Assembly (NCBI GenBank): GCA_026390775.1
Contig: JAPLFF010000003.1
Span: forward strand, 1-64,000
Origin: Ignavibacteriales bacterium
Lineage (GTDB): Bacteria > Bacteroidota > Ignavibacteria > Ignavibacteriales > Melioribacteraceae
DNA: 64,000 bases
Direction: 5' to 3'
Shown in pieces: positions 37,059 through 47,141 of the stretch. A model generated the notes under the pieces. The model saw nothing but the letters and a program-made list of their open reading frames with translations, did not search any database and had not been told where the DNA came from. Position 1 is the first letter of the stretch; every line of letters starts with the position of its first letter. Made by a program: the position numbers and the translations under genes.

Positions 37059-37877
37059 ATGGAAAAAAAGTGGGCGCTAATACTAGGAGCTTCCAGCGGA
37101 TTTGGAGGTGCGTCTGCAGTTGAACTTGCAAAGAATGGCTACAATATTTTTGGCGTTCATTTAGATCGTCAAGCAACAATACCGTCAGTTCAACAAGTAA
37201 TAAAAAAAATTGAAAAGACCGGACAGAAGGCGGTCTTCTTTAATATAAATGCAGCAGATCAAATTAAGATCAACGATACACTGGACGAAATCAAAGAAAG
37301 ATTTGCAACCAAAGAACATCCTCATGTTCATGTTCTTATTCATTCTCTTGCTTTCGGAACTCTAAAACCATATATCACAAAAAATCCAAACGATAGTATT
37401 TCTCCTGCACAAATGAGTATGACTCTAGATGTTATGGCTCATTCGTTAGTTTATTGGACACAGGGATTAATCCAAAGAGATTTGTTTGCAAACAACGGTA
37501 GAATATTTGCTCTTACAAGTGCTGGTTCACATACAGTAATACCAAATTACGGAGCTGTATCTGCTGCTAAAGCTGCATTGGAATCTCACATCCGTCAACT
37601 TGCAGTTGAACTTGGACCAATGAGTATTACATGTAACTCAATTATGGCAGGCGTTACTGATACACCCGCAGGAAGAAAAATTCCAATGTTCGATAAAATG
37701 CTTCACACGGCTAAATCGAAAAATCCGCGCGGCAAACTTACCACACCTGAAGAAGTAGCAAAAGCAATAATACTTTTATGTGATGAAAAAGCTGATTGGA
37801 TTTCAGGAAATGTAATTGGTGTGGACGGCGGAGAATACATAGTAAATTATATCGGTGAAAAAACTTATAACAAATAA
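37059..37877 (+). CDS. SDR enoyl-ACP reductase-like protein (FabL type)
   Basis: A 272-residue short-chain dehydrogenase. The cofactor loop is GASSGFGGASA (about residues 10-20) and IHSLAFG follows near residue 97. The catalytic pair is Y164 and K171 in NYGAVSAAKAALESH, a Y-x6-K spacing used by enoyl-ACP reductases of the FabI/FabL group rather than the Y-x3-K of other SDRs. The classical SDR glycine motif and C-terminal SGNVIGVDGG make it closer to FabL than to FabI. It would reduce enoyl-ACP in fatty acid elongation. Annotation as a generic SDR is the alternative. It is followed 15 bases later by an acyl-CoA dehydrogenase. Confidence 0.75.
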   Translation: MEKKWALILGASSGFGGASAVELAKNGYNIFGVHLDRQATIPSVQQVIKKIEKTGQKAVFFNINAADQIKINDTLDEIKERFATKEHPHVHVLIHSLAFGTLKPYITKNPNDSISPAQMSMTLDVMAHSLVYWTQGLIQRDLFANNGRIFALTSAGSHTVIPNYGAVSAAKAALESHIRQLAVELGPMSITCNSIMAGVTDTPAGRKIPMFDKMLHTAKSKNPRGKLTTPEEVAKAIILLCDEKADWISGNVIGVDGGEYIVNYIGEKTYNK

Positions 37878-37892
37878 ATTCCGGAAGGATTG

Positions 37893-39035
37893 ATGAATGA
37901 ATTTACTTTAACTGAAGAACAACAAATGCTGCGGGATATGACCCGCGATTTTGTTAACAACGAGATAAAACCAATTGCTGCTAAGATAGATGCAGAAGAA
38001 AAAATTCCTAAAGAACTAATTAAAAAACTTGGTGAGCTTGGATTTTTAGGAGTAGTATTTCCCGAAGAATATGGTGGAGGAGGATTTGGTGAAGTTGGTT
38101 ATTGTTTGATGCAAGAAGAAATAGCTCGCGGTTGTATGTCCACGGCAACATTTATCGGGGCTCATCAATCAATAGGTTCAAATGTAATTTATATCGGTGG
38201 TACAGAAGAACAGAAACTGAAATATTTAACTCCCCTTGCCAGAGGTGAAAAAATTGGTGCGTTCTGTTTAACTGAAGCACAAGCTGGTTCGGATTCATTC
38301 AATGTAAAAACGCGCGCACATCTCGAGGGAAACGAATGGGTGATTAACGGAGAAAAATTGTGGATAACAAACGGAGGGATTGCAGATATTGTTTCTGTGT
38401 TTGCAAGAACGAATAAAGGTATCAGTGCTTTTATTGTGGAAACAGAAACTCCCGGATTTAGTGCAGGTCCGCCTGAAAAGAAAATGGGAATTAAAGGAAG
38501 TACAACAAATGCAATTACTTTTGATAATGTTCGAATACCAAAAGAAAATTTAATAGGAACAGATGGTCGCGGATTTATTTTAGCTATGAAGACCTTAAAC
38601 GCAGGAAGATTAGGATTAGGTGCCGCATGTTTAGGTGCTGCAAAAGAACTTTTAGAAATGTCAACCCAATACGCAAAACAAAGAAAACAGTTTGATCAAT
38701 CGATCTCCAATTTTCAAGCAATACAATTTATGCTTTCAGAAATGGCAACATTGCTTTATGCTATGGAGTCAATGGTATATAGAACTGCAATTGATTACGA
38801 TGAAAAGAAAGATGTAAATCGTCAATCAGCAATAGTAAAAATTTTTTGTTCTGAATCTCTTGATAAGATTGCAGATCATGCAGTTCAAATTCACGGTGGT
38901 ATGGGATATTCGCGCGAACTTCCAATAGAAAGATTTTACAGGGATTCCCGCATCAATAGAATTTTTGAAGGGACAACTGAAATTCAAAAAGGGATTATTG
39001 CAAGAGAAGTTTTAAAAAAGAACGGTGTTGTTTAA
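37893..39035 (+). CDS. Acyl-CoA dehydrogenase
   Basis: A 380-residue FAD enzyme introducing a trans-2 double bond into acyl-CoA. Landmarks are FTLTEEQQMLRDMTRDFV at the start, EEYGGGGFGEVGY, FCLTEAQAGSD (FAD and substrate loop, near residue 127), WVINGEKLWITNGG, MGIKGSTTNAITFDNVRIP and QIHGGMGYSRELPIERFYRDSRI. The catalytic glutamate is in RIFEGTTEIQ near residue 363. The ATG at 37893 is preferred because GGAAGG (37883-37888) is correctly spaced; the TTG at 37890 is too close. It follows the FabL-like gene, so both likely share the promoter at 36999. Confidence 0.92.
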   Translation: MNEFTLTEEQQMLRDMTRDFVNNEIKPIAAKIDAEEKIPKELIKKLGELGFLGVVFPEEYGGGGFGEVGYCLMQEEIARGCMSTATFIGAHQSIGSNVIYIGGTEEQKLKYLTPLARGEKIGAFCLTEAQAGSDSFNVKTRAHLEGNEWVINGEKLWITNGGIADIVSVFARTNKGISAFIVETETPGFSAGPPEKKMGIKGSTTNAITFDNVRIPKENLIGTDGRGFILAMKTLNAGRLGLGAACLGAAKELLEMSTQYAKQRKQFDQSISNFQAIQFMLSEMATLLYAMESMVYRTAIDYDEKKDVNRQSAIVKIFCSESLDKIADHAVQIHGGMGYSRELPIERFYRDSRINRIFEGTTEIQKGIIAREVLKKNGVV

Positions 39036-39077
39036 AAGATTATGTTTTTTATAATTCATTAAGGAGTAGTTACAAAA

Positions 39078-39398
39078 ATGAAACCATTTACTTTTACAGA
39101 TGGAAATTTTGATGCTGAAGCTTTGAAGTCTAATCTTCCTGTGATTGTTGATTTCTGGGCAGCATGGTGCGGACCTTGCAAAATGATTGCACCAATCATT
39201 GAAGACTTAGCTGGTGAGTATGAAGGCAAAGTTAAAATCGGCAAACTTGATGTAGATGAAAATCAGCAAACAGCAATAAAGTATGGAGTAAGAAGCATCC
39301 CCACAGTTTTATTTTTAAAGGATGGAAAAGTTGTTGAAACAATCATTGGTGCTGTTCCTAAATCTATGTTTGCCGAAAAAATAACAAAATTAGTTTAA
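39078..39398 (+). CDS. trxA: Thioredoxin
   Basis: A 106-residue cytoplasmic dithiol reductase. The redox motif WCGPC lies at residues 30-34 (C31, C34), and the cis-proline loop SIPTVLF near residue 75. Length and fold match thioredoxin 1. An AAGGAG site at 39061-39066 precedes the ATG by 11 bases. It follows the acyl-CoA dehydrogenase by 42 bases and may be part of the same transcript. Confidence 0.95.
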   Translation: MKPFTFTDGNFDAEALKSNLPVIVDFWAAWCGPCKMIAPIIEDLAGEYEGKVKIGKLDVDENQQTAIKYGVRSIPTVLFLKDGKVVETIIGAVPKSMFAEKITKLV

Positions 39399-39414
39399 CC
39401 TTATATACACTTAA

Positions 39415-40410
39415 ATGAATTTTCATATCAGAGCACTTCTTTATCTAATAACGCTGTTCTTCTTAAATAGTGTTTCATTTTCACAATTGGAAATGTGGAA
39501 GCATTATGATAAAACCAACAGCGGTTTACCAACAAATTGTATTCGGCAGGTTGTTCAAGACAAGAAAGGCATTTATTGGATAGCAACACTTGATAGTGGC
39601 TTAGTTCGTTTTGATGGGAAAAATTGGAAAGTTTATAATAAGAGCAATTCACCCATTCCACACAATTATATTTATAGCATTGATTTCGATAAATTTGGTT
39701 ACATATGGATTGGAACCTATGGTGGTGGATTAGTAAGATTTAATGGAAAAGATGATTGGAAAATTTTTAATGAGTCCAATTCCGGTTTACCATGTAACTG
39801 GATCTATACAGTAGCAATTGATAAATATTCAAATGTATGGATCGGAACATCAAATGGAGGATTTGCAATATACAATAGGAAAAAATGGAAAGTTTATAAT
39901 ACAGAAAATTCAATACTAAAAGAGCACAAAGTAACCTATATTTATTTTGACAAGTATAATGATGCGTGGATAGGAACCTCTGGCCTTATGTACCGTATTA
40001 AAAAAGGTAAATGGTTTAGTGAAGAACAATTTAATTATAACTCAGTTGATGATGCTTGTTATTGGATAACAGAAGATGGTAATAAAAATGTTTTCTTTTG
40101 TTATAAGTTTGGTTCTATTGTATTTTATGATTGGAAAAAATTTACGATTTACACACCAACAAATTCATGTTTACCTTTCCTTGGGTATTATTCTATTGCA
40201 GTAGATAAGAAAAATATATTGTGGGGTGGATCATTCGGAAATGGGTTGTTAAGATTTGAAAATAACAAATGCCAAGTATGGAATAAATCAAATTCAGAAC
40301 TAGAGGATAATCTTATATTTAATGTCAGAGTAGATAAGAATAACAATAAATGGATCTCAACTTATTTTGGTGGAATTTTTATTTATAATGAAAAGGGAGT
40401 TAAATTCTAA
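39415..40410 (+). CDS. Exported beta-propeller protein (two-component-regulator propeller repeats)
   Basis: A 331-residue protein. Residues 1-24 are a signal peptide (ALLYLITLFFLNSVSFSQ). The mature part is about seven repeats of 40-48 residues with the pattern W..Y...NS.LP...I......DK...WIGT..GGL.R. Such Reg_prop repeats normally form the periplasmic sensor of hybrid histidine kinases, but here no transmembrane helix, kinase or DNA-binding domain follows, so it is a free-standing exported propeller. Ligand is unknown. The ATG at 39415 has only a weak upstream site. A 556-base gap follows it. Confidence 0.8.
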   Translation: MNFHIRALLYLITLFFLNSVSFSQLEMWKHYDKTNSGLPTNCIRQVVQDKKGIYWIATLDSGLVRFDGKNWKVYNKSNSPIPHNYIYSIDFDKFGYIWIGTYGGGLVRFNGKDDWKIFNESNSGLPCNWIYTVAIDKYSNVWIGTSNGGFAIYNRKKWKVYNTENSILKEHKVTYIYFDKYNDAWIGTSGLMYRIKKGKWFSEEQFNYNSVDDACYWITEDGNKNVFFCYKFGSIVFYDWKKFTIYTPTNSCLPFLGYYSIAVDKKNILWGGSFGNGLLRFENNKCQVWNKSNSELEDNLIFNVRVDKNNNKWISTYFGGIFIYNEKGVKF

Positions 40411-40966
40411 TTCGATAATTTTTTAGAAAGAAGATGGCAATTAAATTGAAAGTCGTTAATTCCTAAATTATTTTCATTCGGGAAAATTTATACAAAGAAA
40501 TTTTTTTCAGTAATGGTAAATATCTAAAATCAATTTAATAGGTTTAATGATTTACTTTTTTATAGTTTAGAATTAGAATTAATTTATAAAAATTGAGCTA
40601 CTGGAATTAAACCTTGACAAATAAAACGGAAGGTGTTAAATTCAATTAAAAATAAAGGGCCTCTAAGTAAAAGTACACAAAAAACACAATTTTGCTCTTG
40701 ATTTAGAAATCACATTAGTTTATCTTGGAATCACTTCAAACAAGAGAAAAACAATTTTTCGTGTCATTAGTATTAGACTTACAAAGAAAGCCATTTGTTC
40801 CGGAAATATTAGGACAAAATTAAAATTATTGAACTGTTATTATTAAGTTTTCTGTAATTAGAATTAATAATTCACTTCTAAAAAAAGGAGGTAGTGGTTG
40901 ACATTTTTTTTACAAGTTTTTCCATTCAAAAACCCTTTCTTTAATTAACAAATAAGGAGTAAAAAT
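40411..40966. other. 556-base AT-rich intergenic region before the TonB receptor
   Basis: No frame in this stretch resembles a protein and I see no tRNA or terminator hairpin. It contains a sigma70-like promoter candidate at 40614-40642, a second TTGACA at 40898-40903 without a good -10, and a ribosome-binding site AAGGAG at about 40952-40957. AAGGAGGTAG at 40885-40894 looks like an orphan ribosome-binding site. It is the longest gene-free stretch in the window and probably holds the regulatory region of the receptor operon. Confidence 0.6.
40614..40642 (+). promoter_or_regulatory. Sigma70-like promoter candidate (TTGACA-N17-TAAATT)
   Basis: TTGACA (40614-40619) is a full -35 match, followed by 17 bases and TAAATT (40637-40642), four of six matches to TATAAT. 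The resulting leader to the receptor gene would be about 320 bases, long for an mRNA leader. Bacteroidota-type promoters use a different consensus, so the match could be chance in AT-rich DNA. Confidence 0.25.
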
Positions 40967-43900
40967 ATGCATCGAAAGATTTTTTACTTTTTGCTACTTC
41001 TAATTCTTTGTCCTGTTTTAATTAATGCAGGTACAAAGGGTAGAATTAAGGGAAAAGTAACTGACTTGCAAACTGGCGACATCTTAATTGGTGCCAACGT
41101 GGTTGTTGTTGGAACAACAGCCGGAGCTAACACAGATGCAAGCGGTGAGTTTCTCATCCAAAATTTGGATCCAGGTGTTTATGAAATTAAAATTTCATAC
41201 GTCGGTTATAAGACCATCACAGTTTCTAATTTAAGAGTAAGTGCTGATCTTACAACATACAGGGACGTTCAACTTCCTAGCCAAGATATTGAAGTTGGTT
41301 CTGTTACGATTACTGCACAGAGACCAATGGTTCAAAAGGATAACACAAATGCTGTTAGAATTACAACAAGTGAAGATATTTCTGCTTTACCAGTTAGAAA
41401 TGTGACAAGCATTATTGGTTTAACGGCAGGTGTTGTTCTTCAAAATGGTTATATTTTTATTCGAGGTGGTAGAACTGATGAAGTTGGATACTATCTTGAA
41501 GGAATCTCCACAAGAAATCCTCTTTCCAATCTCAATGCTGTTACAGTAAGCCAGGATGCAATCGAAGAAATTCAAGTTCAGTCTGGTGGTTACCCTGCTG
41601 AATTTGGTGGTGCTAACTCTGGAATTGTTCGTCAGCAATTAAAATCTGGAGGCAACAACTTTAAAACCAGTATAGAATGGATTACTGATAACCTTGGGTT
41701 CAAGAGTAAAGCCAATGCTTTTGATGGTCAAAAAACTCTGGGCGCTTATACATGGGGTTATAGTGAAATGAGCGGAGTTTTTAGCGGCCCTGTTACTGAT
41801 AAATTAAAAATGTTTTTTAATCTTGATTATGTTTACAACAGAGATGGTAACCCACAACCTAATCCTGGTATAAATTTAGGGCGGATAGGGGATCCTAGTA
41901 CGAAAGATACTTTACCAAATTATGTTTACCCTGCTGGACCTCAAGCAGGCAGACAAACCACAAACTATACTTTTACCGGTACACTTAACTATGATCTAAG
42001 ACCAATATTATTAAGATTGACTGGAAGCTATACTACTAGTAAAGGAGATATTAGTGGTAATACTGGTGTTGGTGTTAGAGATTTTATGAATACCCGTTAT
42101 GGAGAGGGTGATAATACTAATGGTTCATTTACTCTAAAAATGACGCACGTAATTAGTGATAAAATTTTCTATGAAATTACCGGTGGTTACTATATAAGAA
42201 ATTCTGAAACTTTTGACAAAGCTTTAGGTAGTAATTATTGGGGTTATGGAGATAGTACTGTAAATGCTGCTGCTGGATGGACAATTCCAAGAGCCCCTAG
42301 AGATTTACGTGATTATGCAACTTATAAATCAGCATTTGGAAATGATGTGCCTGCAAGAGGTTTAGGACTTTTTGCATGGTTTTTTGCACAGAATGGTGCA
42401 GTACCAGTTAATTATAGCAAATTCAATCAAACTTCGTTCTCCATTAATGGAAGTTTAACTATGTTATTAGGAAAATTTAATACAGTAAAAATTGGTGGAG
42501 AATATCAACAATATACTCTTAGGAATTGGTCGGGTGTTGGTGCAACTACTTTGGCTAGAACTTATAATAATAGATTAGCCGTTAATACAGCCAACCTTTC
42601 CTCAGACGAAATTAAGAAAGATATTTTAAGAGGTGGTGGAGTTAATAATTATGGTTTTGATGTACTTGGCAATGTATATGATGGCAGTGGTTTTGATGCA
42701 CCTCATAAACCCGTATTTGCTGCAGCATATATTCAAGATAAAATTGAGTTTGAAGATCTTATTATTAACTTAGGTTTGAGATTCGATTATATAGATATTG
42801 ATAACATGACATTAAAAGATCCTACTTTACCGGATTTAGCTGTTATTAAGGGAAGTACAGATTTAAATCCTGATGGATTTGTTAAAACATCATCATTTTC
42901 TTCTGTTAGCCCTAGAATTGGTTTTTCATTCCCTATAACAACATCTTCAATGTTCCATGCACAGTATGGAACATTCGTTCAACAGCCCCAGCTCCAAAAT
43001 GTATACGAGGGATATTATAGCTTCATGCAAAAGATTGTTGGTGCTGGTAATTTCTATGCTACTGTTACTGGTCCGAATCTTAGACCAACAAGAACAACCC
43101 AGTATGAATTAGGATTTACACAGCAAGTCACTGATTTTATTTCTTTTGATATTACAGGATTTTACAGAGATATTCGAGATCAGGTTGAGTATATAAAACA
43201 ACCCGTTCAAAGCATTTCTAGTTACTCCCCAGCTTATTATATTGACGGGAATGGTGATTTTGCTACAACAAAGGGAGTTGAAATAGCATTAAATATGCGT
43301 AGGTGGGAACGTCTACAGGTTAATGCTTCTATATCTTTCCAGGATGCTCAAGGAACGGGTTCTTCACCAAACCAAAAATCCGGATTGGTATTCCAGCCGT
43401 TAGACGGAAGTACAATTTATGCACCCAAAAATGTTACACCATTAGTACAAAATAGACCTTTGTTTGGTAATATTTCTATTGATTACAGATGGGGTAACAA
43501 TGATGGAGGTCCAATATTACAAAATCTAGGGTTATCCGCATTAATTACTTTTAATACTGGTCATGGGTTTACATTGGGTTATGGTAATGCTCAGGCAGAA
43601 ACTGATACAAGAAACAGATACCCTATTGAAGCGCTTAATTCATCTTTAACACCATCTGAACTACAGGTAGATTTAAGGATAGATAAGACTTTCAAGCTTG
43701 GCGATAAATTAGGTCTCAATGTCTATCTCTACGTCATTAATTTGTTTGATGCTGTGAATGTAGATAATGTATTTTTGAAAACAGGTACAGCGACTGATAA
43801 TGGTGTACTAAGCGATCCTAAACTTAGTGCTACATTGATTAAAACTTATGGTCAAGACTATATCAACATGTATAAAGCCATAAATTTAGATTATCAATTA

Positions 43901-43981
43901 GGTTGGGGAGGACAAGGTTTAGGTGGTAATTTATTTGGTCCGCCACGGCAAGTTCGCTTAGGCGTAAGATTAGAGTATTAA
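40967..43981 (+). CDS. TonB-dependent outer-membrane receptor with carboxypeptidase-regulatory-like domain
   Basis: A 1004-residue outer-membrane transporter. Signal peptide at residues 1-22 (FYFLLLLILCPVLINAG), then a carboxypeptidase regulatory-like beta-sandwich (about 24-110; GRIKGKVTDLQTGDILIGANV, YEIKISYVGYKT). The plug domain (about 125-230) contains FIRGGRTDEVGYYLEGI and IQVQSGGYPAEFGGANSGIV. The rest is a 22-strand barrel ending in RQVRLGVRLEY with a terminal aromatic residue. It imports a substrate using TonB energy; the substrate is unknown. No SusD-like partner is present. The neighbours are instead a large T9SS-like secreted protein and a PorV-like protein. A strong AAGGAG precedes the ATG. 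Confidence 0.92.
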   Translation: MHRKIFYFLLLLILCPVLINAGTKGRIKGKVTDLQTGDILIGANVVVVGTTAGANTDASGEFLIQNLDPGVYEIKISYVGYKTITVSNLRVSADLTTYRDVQLPSQDIEVGSVTITAQRPMVQKDNTNAVRITTSEDISALPVRNVTSIIGLTAGVVLQNGYIFIRGGRTDEVGYYLEGISTRNPLSNLNAVTVSQDAIEEIQVQSGGYPAEFGGANSGIVRQQLKSGGNNFKTSIEWITDNLGFKSKANAFDGQKTLGAYTWGYSEMSGVFSGPVTDKLKMFFNLDYVYNRDGNPQPNPGINLGRIGDPSTKDTLPNYVYPAGPQAGRQTTNYTFTGTLNYDLRPILLRLTGSYTTSKGDISGNTGVGVRDFMNTRYGEGDNTNGSFTLKMTHVISDKIFYEITGGYYIRNSETFDKALGSNYWGYGDSTVNAAAGWTIPRAPRDLRDYATYKSAFGNDVPARGLGLFAWFFAQNGAVPVNYSKFNQTSFSINGSLTMLLGKFNTVKIGGEYQQYTLRNWSGVGATTLARTYNNRLAVNTANLSSDEIKKDILRGGGVNNYGFDVLGNVYDGSGFDAPHKPVFAAAYIQDKIEFEDLIINLGLRFDYIDIDNMTLKDPTLPDLAVIKGSTDLNPDGFVKTSSFSSVSPRIGFSFPITTSSMFHAQYGTFVQQPQLQNVYEGYYSFMQKIVGAGNFYATVTGPNLRPTRTTQYELGFTQQVTDFISFDITGFYRDIRDQVEYIKQPVQSISSYSPAYYIDGNGDFATTKGVEIALNMRRWERLQVNASISFQDAQGTGSSPNQKSGLVFQPLDGSTIYAPKNVTPLVQNRPLFGNISIDYRWGNNDGGPILQNLGLSALITFNTGHGFTLGYGNAQAETDTRNRYPIEALNSSLTPSELQVDLRIDKTFKLGDKLGLNVYLYVINLFDAVNVDNVFLKTGTATDNGVLSDPKLSATLIKTYGQDYINMYKAINLDYQLGWGGQGLGGNLFGPPRQVRLGVRLEY

Positions 43982-44008
43982 TGGTTTAATTAATATATGG
44001 AGAACAAA

Positions 44009-47000
44009 ATGAGATTAAAAACAATTATAAACTTGAGTATATTATTACTGTTTGTTTCTTTTTCGACTCAAATTTCTTGGGCAAAAGGAACAGATGGTAA
44101 TAAGAACTCTCTTAATAAAACCCTAGGTCTTCCTACCATTACTAAATTTAACATTAATAATATTTCTACTTTTATTTATGCAAATGGTTGGTCAGATGTT
44201 ACTGGAAGTAACCCGGGGTATACATATCCTACACTAAGTGGAAAGACTGCAAACTTTCAATCCGGATTCTTATTTGGCGGTTATATTGGTAACCCGGCGG
44301 ATAATGTATTGCGAATTGGCGGTTCAGTTTATCGTACTTCCTTAACAGCTGGTAGAATATTATCTCCCGGTGTAGCAGATGATCCGAATAATGCGAATGT
44401 AAGAATATATAGAGTAAGGAGAGATTACAAAATCGGCTCGGTTGCAACAGAAATGTTAGATGAAGGTAAATCTGAAACCGACGTTAGAGCACAGTATGAA
44501 AAAGATTGGAACGAATGGCCTGCACAATGGGGTGCACCATATCAAGATGTTAATGGCAATGGTGTATATGAACCAACTATAGATATTCCAGGTGTTCCTG
44601 GAGCCGATCAAACAATCTGGTTCGTTGCTAATGATTTAAATGCGACTCAAGCTGCAACCTTTTATCAAACTACTCCTATGGGAGTAGAAGAGCAGTGCAC
44701 AGTCTGGGGATATAAAGCCGCAGGTGCATTAGGTAATATGTTATTTAAAAAATATGTATTGATTAATAAAAACGCCCAGAGCAAAGACTTTAATCAATTT
44801 TATGTTTCGTATTGGGACGACATAGATATTGGCGGTGGAGCATACGACCTTGCCGGATGTGATACAACATTAGATGCAACTGGTAAACCAAGGAGCTTAT
44901 TCTTCACTTATAGCGGTATTCCGAATAATTCACAGTATGGACTTACACCACCTGCTACCGGATTAGATTTCTTCCAAGGTCCAAAAGTTCGGGGGTTGGC
45001 TACTGATACTGCTATATATAACGGGAAATATTGGCCCGGTTATAAAAATTTACCAATGTCAGCTAGTTATTTCTTTATTAATCCGGATGCTATTTACGCT
45101 GATCCTAATCAGAATGCTGCTATTGGAATTACACAATGGTATCGTCTTTTCCAGGGCCAAGTATCAACCACAGGTATTCCGATGCAAGATCCATTTACTC
45201 TCAAGAATACTAAATTTGGATTCGCTGGAAACGTGTTTACCAAAACTGGATGGTTAGATGGAGTTCAGTTTGCGCCTGGTGATAGAAGAGATGGTGGAGT
45301 ATGCGGACCTTTTACATTAGCGTATGGCGATACTCAAGAGGTTGTTATAGCAGAAATGAGCGCCGGTGCAACTGCCGGAATTGATAATATTGCTGCTTTA
45401 AGACTTTTATTTAATTACGATGATGTTGCTCAAATTGCATACAATCGTTTATTTAAATTACCAGCGCCAGCTCCGCAGCCAACACTTGCTATCACCCCTC
45501 TTGATAAACAATTGGTCTTAGATTGGGGTAGTAACGCTGCAGCAGTAACAGCTACTGAAAGCTTTGATAATCTTGGTTATAAGTTCCAAGGTTATAATCT
45601 TTATCAATTACCATCTAATTCTGCTTCTATTTCAGATGGAATTTTGTTGAAAACGTTTGATATTGTAGATGGTATTACTGTAATTCTTGACAAAAAGGCA
45701 GATCCTAGTTCTGGAGCTCTTGTAGATTATGTTGCCGCTAATGGAAGTGATTACTTAAAAAGATCATACTTGGTAACTGAGGATAAGTTGGCGGGTGCAC
45801 CGGAACTGCATAATGGATCTAAATATTATTTTGCACTTTCAAGTTATTCCTACAATCCAAATCCACCGTTTGGAGATAAAGTACTCAATAATCCTTTAGC
45901 TATTATTACGGCAATTCCACACGCGCCAGATCCCGGCGTAGGCTATAATGGAAAAGCTGATGCTGCTCTTAGTATACTTCGTACAGGTGGCCTATCTGAT
46001 GGTACTGTTACAGGTAAAGTTATCGATCCTTCAAAAAGTACAGGAGATAATTATAGAGTTAGTTTTGAAACAGATGCAAATGATAATATAGTTTGGAAAC
46101 TTACTGATGTAACCAAGAATGTTGTTAGATTATCCGGCCAAGATCAAAATATTGGGGATGCTTCTACAATAATTGATGGAATACAAATTCAAGCTAATGG
46201 ACCAGCTTTAGGAATCAATAGTTATGCTTTCACTCCTTCAGCTGATAGATGGCTTGATTATTACAGTGGACCAGATTTAGGAATTAATTTCCTAGGAAGT
46301 TCAGTCACTCCAGACCAATATGTTAAAATTGAAGTAAGATTTCTTTCAACTCCAACTGGTCAGAATGCTTATAGATATTTGCGCGGCGGAACTCCAAATT
46401 ATGGCTATCAGGATTATATACCACAGTATTTTACTTGTTGGGATGTTACACATAGTCCTGCTCGTCAATTGTCGGTAGCTTATGTAACGCAGAAAGGTCA
46501 ACCAACCGAACACCTGCCGTGGCAACCAACAACAGATCCTGGAACAAGCAGAGAATATTTCTTTCCTCTTCCAAATGCATACACAGCAACTCCAGATCCA
46601 GTATTAATGGCGGGAATACCAAATAGTGGAGTTTATCCAGCAATGTTTGCTTTATGGCCACAGTTAAGAGCAGGAAAAACATTCAATCCCCAAGCAGGGC
46701 AAATTTTTACAATTACACCTTTTTTTGTTAATACGACCGCAGATGTTTTCACTTTTACAACTCCATCTGTTTCTTCTTATGACGCAAATAAAGCTATAGA
46801 GGATGTTAAAAATATTAACGTATTCCCAAATCCTTATTACGGAGTTAATCCGCAAGAATTAACAAAGTATAATAGATGGGTAACATTTAGCCATTTACCC
46901 GCCAGCGCTACAATTCGTATATTCAATTTAGCAGGGCAGTTAGTAAGAACAATAACACACAATGACGGAACGCAATTCCAGCGTTGGGATTTACAAAATG

Positions 47001-47122
47001 AAAATAACCTTCCAGTTGGCAGCGGGTTATATATTGTTCATATTGATATGCCGGATTTAGGAACAACGAAAATATTAAAAGTGGCGATTATTCAAGAGAA
47101 ACAAATCTTGGATATATTCTAA
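44009..47122 (+). CDS. Large secreted protein with T9SS type A-like C-terminal domain
   Basis: A 1037-residue exported protein. The ATG at 44009 is preferred over 43997 because GGAG at 44000-44003 sits in front of it and the signal peptide then begins at once (MRLKTIINLSILLLFVSFS). The last 90 residues show a sorting-domain-like pattern: VFPNPYYG, then ATIRIFNLAGQLVRTI, W.L.N and GSGLYIVHI, as in T9SS type A C-terminal domains. The middle is beta-rich with no catalytic motif that I recognise; residues near 500-620 may include a fibronectin-type fold. It is encoded between a TonB receptor and a PorV-like protein, the class of shuttle protein T9SS substrates need. Confidence 0.75.
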   Translation: MRLKTIINLSILLLFVSFSTQISWAKGTDGNKNSLNKTLGLPTITKFNINNISTFIYANGWSDVTGSNPGYTYPTLSGKTANFQSGFLFGGYIGNPADNVLRIGGSVYRTSLTAGRILSPGVADDPNNANVRIYRVRRDYKIGSVATEMLDEGKSETDVRAQYEKDWNEWPAQWGAPYQDVNGNGVYEPTIDIPGVPGADQTIWFVANDLNATQAATFYQTTPMGVEEQCTVWGYKAAGALGNMLFKKYVLINKNAQSKDFNQFYVSYWDDIDIGGGAYDLAGCDTTLDATGKPRSLFFTYSGIPNNSQYGLTPPATGLDFFQGPKVRGLATDTAIYNGKYWPGYKNLPMSASYFFINPDAIYADPNQNAAIGITQWYRLFQGQVSTTGIPMQDPFTLKNTKFGFAGNVFTKTGWLDGVQFAPGDRRDGGVCGPFTLAYGDTQEVVIAEMSAGATAGIDNIAALRLLFNYDDVAQIAYNRLFKLPAPAPQPTLAITPLDKQLVLDWGSNAAAVTATESFDNLGYKFQGYNLYQLPSNSASISDGILLKTFDIVDGITVILDKKADPSSGALVDYVAANGSDYLKRSYLVTEDKLAGAPELHNGSKYYFALSSYSYNPNPPFGDKVLNNPLAIITAIPHAPDPGVGYNGKADAALSILRTGGLSDGTVTGKVIDPSKSTGDNYRVSFETDANDNIVWKLTDVTKNVVRLSGQDQNIGDASTIIDGIQIQANGPALGINSYAFTPSADRWLDYYSGPDLGINFLGSSVTPDQYVKIEVRFLSTPTGQNAYRYLRGGTPNYGYQDYIPQYFTCWDVTHSPARQLSVAYVTQKGQPTEHLPWQPTTDPGTSREYFFPLPNAYTATPDPVLMAGIPNSGVYPAMFALWPQLRAGKTFNPQAGQIFTITPFFVNTTADVFTFTTPSVSSYDANKAIEDVKNINVFPNPYYGVNPQELTKYNRWVTFSHLPASATIRIFNLAGQLVRTITHNDGTQFQRWDLQNENNLPVGSGLYIVHIDMPDLGTTKILKVAIIQEKQILDIF

Positions 47123-47141
47123 AAATAGGAGAGATAAAAAT

